From NCBI GenBank assembly GCA_026545765.1, contig CM048839.1:1798001-1862000 (forward strand): DNA of 64,000 nt, given 5' to 3'. The notes under the pieces are model-generated. The model did not search any database and was not told the origin of the DNA. It saw only the letters and a list, made by a program, of their open reading frames with translations. Made by a program: the position numbers and the translations under genes. Of this stretch, positions 1 to 10,268 are shown piece by piece. The stretch's first letter is position 1. Every line of letters begins with the position of its first letter. The stretch comes from Plantago major (lineage: Eukaryota; Streptophyta; Magnoliopsida; Lamiales; Plantaginaceae).

Positions 1-2540
1 AATTACCTCCACGAATGGGTGTGTAATTGCCTTGGAAAATCGGTTCTAGGTTGAAAGCAAAGAAGAAAAGAATAATAATAATGTTGTCTCTTCAATAATG
101 TTTTGACCTAACCTATATATAGTGAACGAAAGGAATTAGAAACGAATTAGGAGACAATCAATCGAATCTCGCAAGGGCAATCAAGGCCGCCAGATTCGAT
201 CGCAATCAAGGCGCCGCCAGTACTGAAAGAATCGGCGACGCCGATTACAAGAATCAAGGCCGCCAGTTCTTTTTGGAATGATGGTTTTGCCCTTTTGACT
301 CCAATTCTTGGTATTTTGGCCTTCCCGCTCCACTTCTAGCATCCGTTTGAGGCATTGGAACTTCGTACTCCTGTAAATGCATATAAAATGCATCTTTTTG
401 CCGTCAATTAGCGCGGTTTAGCCAAATACCTACAAAATACACAAAACATGAAAACGTAACAAAATACAAATAAAACACATAAAAACTATACTTGAGAATA
501 GCAATAAGACGGAATGAGACGATGTAAAATCAACTCATCACCTTGCTTATGAGAAATTCTTCAAAGAACTAATCTCGAGTAAATGGGCGTCAAGTGATGG
601 AGACCGATAAACCGAGAAGTCATCCATCAAGCGTCAAGCCGAACATCCATGTCAACTGATTCCTCGATGATCTAAACTTCGGTTACTTGTCCTCACTTAC
701 GAGTGCTAACATCAAGGACACTCAAAGTAAATGAAAGACAAGTAACATAGGTCAAGAAACCGAGAAGATCGCCTTGAGAATTTGAGGCCCAAAGTAAAAA
801 ACTCGGAAGGACCAGTTTAACTGCTTCCGCTGCTTCCTCGGGTACCACAACTTCGGTGATCAGCCGTCATTTACTGGTCAGATCCAAGGATTCATCTGAG
901 TAAATTACCGACAAGTCACGGATGCCGGGAAACCGAGAATAAGTCATTTACTCCATGCAACGTCAAGTCCTCGGCATGTGTAACCTAGGTTTTTGGTCAT
1001 AAAGCCGAAGTCCAGTAAGGAAATTCCACGAGCAAAACCTCGCAAGAATATCTCACAATCAGAACAAGAAGTTTGAAACTTAGATTGAAGGGGAAAGCCT
1101 AGCTCTCCCCACTAGAAAAAGTAAGAAAGGATACCAGAAGTCGTTTCTCCGCGGCCATTGAAGAACTCAACTAAAAGCACCCGAGTGGGATACCAATGTA
1201 CCTCAAGAGTAGGACCTGGAATCGGACGGCCTAGAGACCGAGCTCTCCGTGCCAGCTCACACTCACGAGAACACCAGTGTCTCAACAACGCCGATTGAAA
1301 CTTATCCATGAATCCCGAGAGGTTCCTAAGATTCCGACTGTTGTCATGATCGGTCAGTATTCGGGAGGATTATAGGAAGTGTATTCGGCTTTATAATCAC
1401 CAAACTAGACCCCCAGAGTTCTGCGAGATTAAAACTTGGGACAGATAGCCCAATTACCGAGCTCTCTATGCCAGCTAAAAATCTCGAGGACACTGGGGAC
1501 TCGGTGGCGATTGAAGATGAAAGATTGCTCCGTCAAACCGAGGAGAGTACAGAAAATAAGAGGTTTAATGCTCAATTGAGGGGGCAAGCCCAGCTGAGGC
1601 CTAGCTCACCCCACTATAGAATGAAGCACCTAAATTGAAACACATGTGTCCTTCAAGATCAAAACCTGGAATCGGACAGCCTCATGTCCGAGCTCTCCGT
1701 GCCAGCTCACGATTTTGAGGACACCAGTGTCACAATAGTGGCGATTGAACCGTTTCCACATCTTCCGAATAAAAGCTTAAGAAAAAGGTTGCTCGCCCTT
1801 GACGTGCTTACGTATCTTCCAAGACAACAAAGCTGAAAATGGTCAGCCATGCCCGAGCACTTTGCTCACCCCGCCAGTTAACTATCTTAGAAGGACGCAA
1901 GCACCTCAAGGTAGCCCTTGAGTTTTATTTTTGAAATCGCCGAGTGCAAGGCAAAGGTGGTCGAAAGGATGTCTTAAGAAGAGTAGTTGTATCATCTATG
2001 ATGACATACTGGAGCCAAACATCAAAGTTTCCGAGCTCTTCCCGCCAGTCTATCGTCCTGATGGCACAACCACTCTAATCCGACAGAAAAATAGGGGAAG
2101 GCCGACCTCAAAGCTCTCCACGCTACCTGGAGGGAAGATGTGACAGTAAGGAGACAAAAAGCAAGCCGATAAAACAGATGTCCCAACGGACTTTTTTTTG
2201 TCTCTAATCAACACCTATTCCGACCAGGCATTTAACTAAGAAAGAGGGGAAAGCCGAGGACCGACCAACTGATGGGTTTGGAATGGCACGAAATGTCGCT
2301 CTCTCCATCGATATTTATAGATGTGCATGACCACTGGGGACGTGCCACGTGTTTCCCCACATTCATTACTCCTGGGCCTTTATCTGGGCCAATCCATTTT
2401 GAGCCCAACAGGCCAAAGCCCAACCACCGCTCGGTCAAAATCGCATAGAAGTCGTGAAAAATAGAAAGAAGACTGACCAAAGCGACGATGACTCTAACTC
2501 TACAGTTCCTCAACTATCTTCTACTAAGATACTTGGAAAC
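1..2540 (+). mobile_element. internal 3' non-coding part of an LTR retrotransposon
   Basis: No gene is visible here. Because a polypurine tract and an LTR follow at 2541-3208, at least the right part should be the untranslated region between pol and the 3' LTR of an element whose left part lies outside the window. It has a higher GC content than the flanking DNA and contains diverged repeats (separate entry). Long non-coding segments with tandem repeats at this place are known for the Tat group of Ty3/gypsy elements; that assignment is inference. The first ~400 bases (GC-rich 'aaggccgccag' motifs at 184, 208 and 256) may be something else. Confidence 0.45.
1228..1752 (+). repeat. diverged ~230-bp tandem repeats
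   Basis: The motif 'ccgagctctccgtgccagct' recurs near 1228, 1457 (variant) and 1689, each time followed by a gap, 'gaggacac' or similar, and then 'gcgattgaa'. The spacing is about 230 bp. Weaker relatives occur near 1851, 2031 and 2108. No reading frame is kept, so these look like non-coding minisatellite-like units of the retrotransposon. Confidence 0.6.
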
Positions 2541-2554
2541 TGGGGGGGGACTTA
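2541..2554 (+). other. polypurine tract of the retrotransposon
   Basis: A run of eight G followed by 'ac' sits immediately before the TGAT start of the LTR. A purine run directly 5' of the 3' LTR is the plus-strand primer site of LTR retrotransposons, and it fixes the element as plus-strand oriented. Confidence 0.55.
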
Positions 2555-3208
2555 TGATATATACAAATGAGTCCCCTCTCACTAATCTGCGACTTAGGAA
2601 GATTAGGAGATAATCCGTCACACTCTCTTGACCAAAGTCGAGAAGTCGCTTGCCCACAGAAGTCGACCTCCTTGACTTGATAAGAATCATGTGTTCTCTA
2701 CTGGCCATCAAAGCCGTCTCGTCGGACCGACCCTATCCAAACAGGTCCGATCACGTGCCGTCACACTAACTATGAGAACTACTCAATAGGGGACAGAAAG
2801 ATAGAAATTGCCGACCTAACTGGGAGCCGACCTCCTAAAGGTCTCAGGCCACTACGTTATCTAAACACCACACCTTACAACGACTATACGTGTCACAAGG
2901 TGATTGATCCGACCAACCGCCGGACAGGTCAAAGGTCTGTCCCCCAGAGCATCGCCTATAAATACAAGGGCATTTACTCCCATTTAGGTAAGTCAACTAC
3001 CACAAATATACTACTCTCTAACCTACTTGGCTTCACTTTGTCCAACCAGGTGTGTTGAATCATACGACCGGTTTGTCTTAGGCAGACCAGCTAAAAAGGG
3101 TCTAACACCCTACCTCGTCTTGCAGGTTGAAGATCTATTCCGAGGCTCTAAGGGCGTTCTCTTTGCCTAACCTAAGCTTAGGAACTTAACCGTTTTTATA
3201 CCACATCA
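2555..3208 (+). mobile_element. 3' LTR of a Ty3/gypsy-type retrotransposon
   Basis: The segment starts TGAT after a G-rich polypurine tract and ends ATCA, giving the short inverted termini expected of an LTR of 654 bp. A TATA box (TATAAATA, 2957-2964) lies about 250 bp before the end, as expected for the U3/R boundary. No tRNA primer-binding site follows, which agrees with a 3' rather than a 5' LTR. The upstream LTR is outside the window, so the target-site duplication cannot be checked. Confidence 0.6.
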
Positions 3209-5480
3209 CTAGCGATTCACGACTCTAAACAAAGTGATCCAGAAGTACGTCCAACAATATATTGGTCCCGTTACATAAAATGCGGTCAATTATTGGGAAG
3301 ACTTTGAGCTAGATTCCAATGGGTGTGACCGTGTGAGTGAAACTTCATAATTATGAAAGGTAGATTGATTTGTTATAATGTATATATATTTATATTATGA
3401 TACATGATGGTATAATAATTGAGATAAGGACATGCACTTAAATTTGATTGCATCATTGACAAGATTGATACTAGATCATAGTAGTTGTGATCAAACTAGA
3501 TATCCTACACGTTTGACACACACTCACGCGTCTCTTAAATTCATAATAATATGCTAAGTTGTACGTAGAGTTCTTACACGAGTCGAGTTCTGGGTTAACT
3601 CGAGTTTGTCTCATTTGATAAGTTGTTTGATTAGAGCTCGAGATTAATTAAATTGTGCCTCATTTCATTATCGAGCCAAGTGGAGCTTGGCCCGTTATTA
3701 CTTGACCATGCTCGTTTAGTCTTAAATATAGTAGTTTTTAATATTTATTTGCATTCTTAGTTATATTTATTTGCATCCGTAGTAACGAGCCCGAGTAAAG
3801 CTCGCACCTACTTATTATAATCCAAATTCGAAAATTGAGTTGATTTTATTAACGAGCCGAGATCGACTCTGGTCGAAAAAGAAAAAGAGCACTAGCTGGC
3901 CGTATATCTATGGCTATTGGATTAATAATTCATTTTGAAGGCTCTCTTCCGCTTGTACCGACTCTTACTTATACCTTGTCCCATGCATGTGTACTGTTCC
4001 AAAGTTGGAAAATTCTGATGTCCTTGTAGCTCACTTGACCAACATTCTCTTATAACTTTGGCTTGCACATCACAAACCACTCATCTTTCCATTAATGCAT
4101 TTAACCCGATTCCAATCATATACCTATACTATAGTAAAAGTGAACTAAAACTTAAAGAGAGACGAAAGGAAAACTAAAAAGTAGCCAATCGCATGCTCAA
4201 AATTAAACTAATCAAGAGCTAATGAGAGACGAAAGGAAGTCAATTTTTTTTCTAATATTAAGAAAAAGTCATGCAAATTGCACCGTCAATGGTTAATTGA
4301 CAGATTATTTCAATTATACTAATTTTCGTTGGACTATTAATAAAACATACTCTTATTCGTTTCCAAAACAGAATTTTCTCCATAGGCACTCCTTAAATAT
4401 AAGTTTCTTATCGAGCCACGTATGGGTAGTATATATGTTAGCAATTAAATTGATTCATTAAAGTTGAACAAGTCCTCTTGAATGTGACTGCGTGGTACGA
4501 GTGCCGAACATGAAAGTTCAGCGCACTTTTATGAAGTGAGCAGCAAGAAAATAGACTGTCTTCGCAATGTCCAAATATATAAAAGTCCCAGTTTCACACC
4601 AGCATGGATAAAGTCTAGTGGGACAATTGTCACTGAATAAGACGTGCATTGCATAGGTTTAGACGGTTTCATCTTTCACGTCTACCTCACGATGCTTTAA
4701 ATGTATGCAGACGCATAACATTTAACGTACAGATAACCACCAGACAACTTTTAAAAGATCGTGATGTAGACGCGCAGATGAAAAGAAACCGGTTTAGACC
4801 TTCAAACCAATGACACATCATCATCAGATCACTCATGATTAACTCCGAAATATTTAGCACTCTATGCTCTATAATCCAATACGAACTTTAATGAGAAGCG
4901 AAATCAACATCAACTCTAACATAAATATTTAGTTTCAAATGCTGTGTGTCTAATTTACATGTTCACCCCAACTTACATGCATTCTTTAAACAAGAATACA
5001 TGTTTATAGCTGAACATTATTGATCCCATTATAGCACACATATATTCCATCCAGTCTCAAATCATGCATAGTACTATTAATTATTATGGTACAAAACAAT
5101 TATCTAAAAATAGATAAAATTCTCGATATCCATTGGCAAATTGATCGATCAAACAGAGTAATGTTTAATCTGTCTTTCACTATTTTACTTTCGGACGGAG
5201 TTAAAAGAAAGAAGGAAAATGAACATGTTCTTAACCTTCGCATAGAGTTTGAGACGAGGCAATGGTTTCATTGTATGTCCTTTAATCCCCCTCTAAAAGC
5301 GGTTCCGCTGGATACTTAGGCTATGTTTTATTCATCTGAAAAATCATTAATTTTAATTTAGATTAGTTACTTTTTTTACTGCAAATAAATTCAGTCCAGA
5401 AGAGTAGAACAAAACCTTACTGTTAGCTAAATGTATTATCCAACCAAGTGTGAAGGCCTGAGCGAACCCTGAAGTATAAC
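3209..5480. other. AT-rich intergenic DNA, no gene seen
   Basis: Both strands lack long open frames, splice-supported exons or recognisable transposon ends. Short direct repeats of 'agagacgaaaggaa' occur near 4160 and 4226. A 77-codon open frame at 5086-5319 has no recognisable similarity and I do not consider it a gene. Confidence 0.6.
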
Positions 5481-5483
5481 TGG

Positions 5484-5752
5484 TGGGCCTAAATTAGAAA
5501 CCAACAACTCAATAGGCCCGTACAGCTACAAATTAAGGCCCACGGCCCAATTATCGCTCTACCACTCATGGGCCATTTTGGCCGGTGTCGCATTTAACTC
5601 CTAGCGACTTTTCAATTTCCTACACGCTTTATAAGCACGTGCGAGGGTTTTACATTTAAGTTTTAGAGGTTTTAATCTCATCACAGTATTATACTTGAGT
5701 CTCTGAGCTCGCATTTTACTTTCTCTCTCTGCTCATCCAACTGCTAGGGTTT
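5484..5752 (+). promoter_or_regulatory. promoter of the p23 gene: site II (TCP) elements and a telo-box
   Basis: A cluster of TGGGCC/GGCCCA-type site II elements lies upstream of the gene: TGGGCCT at 5484-5490, AGGCCC at 5514-5519, AAGGCCCACGGCCCAA at 5535-5550 and ATGGGCCA at 5568-5575. A telo-box TAGGGTTT is at 5745-5752, close to the start codon, within CT-rich leader sequence. Site II plus telo-box is a known plant arrangement at housekeeping genes expressed in dividing cells and bound by TCP factors. The motifs are seen; regulation is inferred. Confidence 0.6.
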
Positions 5753-5781
5753 CCATTCTCTCTCTCTACCAACTCGCGAAG

Positions 5782-8601
5782 ATGAGGTAAAACCATTTTT
5801 TCTCTCTAACTTCATCTCAACTGTTACGATTTGTAGTTCCTTTCGTTTTTTTAATATCGTCCTGATTGTTGTGCTGTGTTTCTTGGATAGTTTGTAAAAA
5901 TCTACTGGAGATTTTGTGTGTTTCGGTTAATCGAGGACTGGATAGCGAAATATATAGTTTCTTCGGAAGTTTTTAGAAATGATTTCTTATTTTATTTGAT
6001 TTGATGAATCGAGTGTTTGATTGTGAAGCTCTGGTAGAGTTCATGTTTTGGTCCATTAGTTTGGTTAGTTTCCAATCAATTGACGTCGCCTGGTATCTAT
6101 GTTTCCTGCTATTGTGGTTGTTGATTTGTTAGTGTTCGAGCCCTATAATGGATAATAGGTTGCTCGTGTTTGTTTGGATTTAACATACTAGTTCTGTTTG
6201 TCTTGATAAACTTATTTGCTGTAGTTGTAACGAAATTACGAGTGGTTGTGAAATGATCATTTCATGTGGTATGGACAGTTAACACATGCTTGTTTGTTTC
6301 ATTTGGTATGACGTGAGTCATGATTCATGTCATTCCCATTTTATGCTATGGAGGTGTTTGCTTGCTGTAATATGAAATTGATTATCTAAGCCAAGGTGCA
6401 TTTGACATTATTCATGTGGTTAAGCAAAAGGCTGATCTCCGAATCAAACTGACATCGTTGAATTTAATATAATATCTGCGGGGTGATAGACCTTTTTGGT
6501 TCTATTATGTTTAATACCTACTTGAATGTCTCTGTGATACACAAATCATGCCATTTCTAAATTTCATCTTTGTTATTTTAGTAAGCATCCTGAGGTGAAG
6601 TGGGCTGAAAGGGAGGACAAGGTGTACCTTACCGTGCTACTGCCAGATGCTAAGGATCCTAAAGTCAACCTTGACCCCGAAGGAACATTTACTTTTACAG
6701 CCACCGCTGGGACAGACAACAGTCCATATGAAATCAAACTAAATCTTCTTGACAAAGTTGATGTTGAGGTATGATGCTTTTCTGGGATTGAAGATTGATT
6801 ACACTGACATATTTATGTGGATTTATATCGCAGTCTGTACCTTTACCTGAAATGACGTCTTCTTATAATTAATCTGAAGTGGATATTCTTTAGTATACTT
6901 TCTGATGAACAAATGGTCATGCTTCTTCACATTCTTAGATATGGAATTTCCATATATGAGTATTCCCTGTTGTATAAAGGAATATTAGGAGGATGCACTT
7001 GGAGTCCTTTTCTTTGGTTGTACCGCAGTGAGGATTATCTTTCTAGAGAATTTGAAGTAGATGTATTATTACTGTATGAATGCTATATCACAGTTTAAAA
7101 TGGTTGCTCACAATAGTGCTATTTTTCCAGGAGAGCAAAATAAACATAGGTGTGCGAAATATATTCTGTGTACTGGAAAAAGTGGAGAAAAAATGGTGGA
7201 CAAAATTATTGCGTGGGAATGAGAAGACACCACACTACGTTAAAGTTGATTGGGATAAATGGGCTGACGAAGATGATGATACTGGTGTGTTTCCTAAGAA
7301 ACATCTTTAACTTCTCGATGTTACTTCCCATTTCCTTGTGACATAAGTGTGCCGTCTACTTATTTTTCTCATTTAAATTTAATTTAGGTGCACCTGCGGA
7401 TATGGATATGGGTGGAATGGATTTCTCTGTAAGTATTTTCCTCTGCTGGGTTTGTGAAGTTAGAATGGCTATATTACTTACTGTTCTATAATCCTCTATC
7501 TTTTCCCAATGTACAGAAATTCGGTGATATGGGTGGCCTAGGAGGCATGGGAGGACTTGAGGGCCTTGGAGGCATGGGCGGCCTTGGAGGCATGGGAGGC
7601 ATGGGCGGCATGGGTGGCCTTGGAGGCATGGCCGGGCTTGAAGGCATGGGTGGCCTTGGAGAAGGGGAGGACTTTGATGATAGTGACGGCGAGGATGAAG
7701 GTATCCATTGGCCGCATTATTTTCAATGTTCAATAAGTAAAATATATAAAAGGCTTTGTCAATATTGGGAGGTAAAAATGAATTACTAATGGTTTCAATC
7801 TAGGTCGTCACGGTTGTCACTTGACCAATGGTCAAACCTACTTTTCTTTGCTATCACCTATGGTGCTTGAATGGGAATTCTTTTGGGATGTGTTGTGACT
7901 GATTTGGCAATGAAATTGTTTGAAATGGGCGTGGGCTTCTAAACATTGTTTTCGTTGTTTTTTCTGTTTCTTGTTTATAGACTGAAGGCTTCCTCTTGAT
8001 ACCATTCTCTTTCAATGAGAATGTGTTGCATATGCATATTTTAATTTAGAAAAACTTATGCATTATGTGAATGTTTGCATCTATGATGTGTCCCTGATTT
8101 TTTAATATATGTGTGGATAATCGAGTTCATCCATCTGTTTGACATATGTTCATAACCTTTGCGGCTCAGTAGCTAAATATAGTTATTTGAGCTCATGCCT
8201 GTTGGTTTGATGAATGAGGGTGTAGCCACTGGGCTGTCCTTTTTTGCTAATTGGTGTTGTGAAAGAAGTTGCCTCCTCGATAATTTGTTTGAACTTTTCG
8301 TGTATCCTCTTGCAATGGATTTACTTACATTGATTGTTTAGATGCTACTGCTATTTAACTTCACATGTAATCGGATGGCATTTGGTAGTTTCTCTATATG
8401 TTTTGTAACTATTGAAAATGCTAGCTTTCGATAATGCCGTCTGAGTACAGAAGTAACCAGTTTTTGTGTGATTGTATCTTGGTGAAGGCTATTAATCTTT
8501 CTCTTTACATTGCAGAAGTCGAGAAACCTGGGGACAAGGCAGAAGGTGAAAAGGCAGTTGGAGAAGCTCCACAGGACAAAGCTGATCCCCCTGCCAAATG
8601 A
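5782..8601 (+). CDS. p23: HSP90 co-chaperone p23-1-like (CS domain, Gly/Met-rich tail)
   Basis: Six coding exons: 5782-5786, 6582-6768, 7131-7284, 7388-7428, 7517-7700, 8516-8601; all junctions are GT-AG and in phase, giving 218 residues. Exon 1 contains only ATG plus two bases. The protein starts MSKHPEVKWAER and the CS fold covers about residues 2-110, including the conserved KKWWTKLL and YVKVDWDKW motifs. p23 binds the closed N-terminal dimer of HSP90 in the cytosol and nucleus and slows its ATPase. A Gly/Met/Leu tract (repeated GGM/GGL, residues ~134-178) follows, then an acidic stretch (EGEDFDDSDGEDE) and a Lys/Glu/Ala/Pro tail. The Gly/Met-rich extension is typical of plant p23-1 proteins and absent from shorter p23-2 forms. 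No break is seen. Clustered site II elements upstream suggest growth-linked expression. Confidence 0.93.
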
Positions 8602-9607
8602 TGAGTAACTAAAGAGCTTGCCTCTTGGGTTGGCTACTTGCATTTATAGTTTAATAGTTACTGAGCGTGCTTTCTGATAACGGAATGATGGGCTATGTGC
8701 CTGAATTTTTACACTGACCAAGCATTGTTATTCGTACGACTCTATCCAGAACAATATCTCCATCCATTCTGTTATGTTGTAAACTTAGTGAGATCATGGG
8801 TTTATTACAAGCGTTCTTTGATTGATGTATGTGTATCCTCCTTTATTACATTATCTGCGTTGTTCTGTTGCACTCAGTAGTGGACGAGTGGTCCATTATG
8901 GGAAATATGGTGCTGGATCTCTAGGTTTGGGATCACAAGAATATCAAATTTTATCAAGATCTTCCCATGTCAGGCTATACATTCACATTTGATTGTTACT
9001 ACGAGTTATCCAACTTAGAAATCATGTTCGGTCTTAGCTAGGGAAAGCGACGTGTAGTCACTATGAATCTTAGCTAGTGAAAGTGACGTGTAGTCACTAT
9101 GAGAAGGTGAAAAGTTCTGCCATATTGTGTAATCCGTATCACCCTACGCATGAGGTGTTTCTCAATAGATTTGGGAAAATCCAGCTAAAACTCTGCTGCA
9201 GCGTGCTTGAGCCGCAAACAACTAGGGTTGATTAAGCAAACTTGGCCGAACATTGTTGGCTTTGAGCTGTTTGTAAACAGCCATGACTTAGGATCAAACG
9301 AGATTGGGGTTTCGCTGTCACTCATCCAATTCCAAGTATAATGCTTTTGGACGACTACTATGTTTTGTTGGTAGTAAAAACTTATCTGGTTATGAACTTC
9401 TCCATATATATGCTTTTCATTGACCAAAATTATACCCAAAAAAGATTGTGTATTCATCCGATCAACTTTATTATTTGACTCCGTAATTAGGTTGGGCTCG
9501 ACCCTGTTCACCTAGTTAAATATCCCAACTCATTCTAGCCCTGCCCTATCCCCATGTATTCTGTCGTTACTAGATTCTCGTTTGAGAGGTGATAGATAGC
9601 TCTATGT
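8602..9607. other. p23 3' flank and intergenic DNA
   Basis: The first few hundred bases are the probable 3'UTR of the p23 gene. A 36-bp direct duplication lies at 9033-9102. A 108-codon open frame on the minus strand (9185-9511) has no recognisable motifs, and I see no other coding signal. Confidence 0.5.
9033..9102 (+). repeat. 36-bp direct duplication
   Basis: 'cttagctag.gaaag.gacg' followed by 'tgtagtcactatga' occurs twice, at 9033-9066 and 9069-9102, with two mismatches. It is a recent local duplication in intergenic DNA. Confidence 0.8.
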
Positions 9608-9863
9608 ACACTCCCTCCGTCCCGTAGAACTTCATACATTTGTCATTTTTTAACCGTCCCACAGAACTTCATACATTACCAAAAAATCAGTTATCCCACA
9701 CACAACAAATAATAAACTATTTTAACTTTACACTCAAATTACACATTTTGCCACTAAAAGTACACTTTTTCCCACATTTTCTATATTCTATCATCCCTTT
9801 AACTTTTCGCATAAAACAGCACGCTAACCCTAATGTATCAAGTTCTCCAGAACGGAGGGAGTA
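9608..9863. mobile_element. Stowaway-like MITE (CTCCCTCCGT termini)
   Basis: The left end 'actccctccgtcccgtagaa' and the right end 'ccagaacggagggagta' are inverted copies, 256 bp apart. CTCCCTCCGTCCC is the usual terminus of plant Stowaway (Tc1/mariner) MITEs, and TA stands at both edges. The interior is AT-rich and non-coding. Confidence 0.75.
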
Positions 9864-10268
9864 TTTAGAATGCAAAATCATGTCAAACTCAAGAGTCAAG
9901 ACCTCTTTGAGAGAACTAGTCCAACTCTCTAATCCACCTTCAAATGGGCCACGAGAGCGTTGAGATCTAATAAAGCTAAGGTATATCAGGGCAGGATGAG
10001 AGGGAAATTAGCCAGTTAAAGCAGAAATCGCATCGAATAATTTTAAGCATCGCAACAGGACAAAATCCAAGCTACAAGAATGTCTCCAGCATAAATTAGA
10101 AACAAGAGAACTGTAGACATTCGCCTAATGATATGAAAACAGGCTTGACATATCTTAAAACCAAAGAGCCTGCTCCATTGAATACTTGTACCGTGACTGC
10201 AACGGCAGTAGACAGTGGTCTTCGGAATAAAAAGATGGACCACTACCTCAAGATTTGGGTCATTATGG

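Noticed and set aside
2555..3208. Interpretation as a 5' LTR
   Set aside because: A polypurine tract precedes it and no primer-binding site follows, so it is a 3' LTR.
7356..7733. Minus-strand frames opposite the Gly/Met-rich exon of p23
   Set aside because: They are reverse readings of the GGM/GGL repeat, overlapping a well supported exon on the plus strand.
9185..9511. 108-codon open frame on the minus strand
   Set aside because: No recognisable domain, start context or splice-linked partner exon. Length is within chance for this composition.
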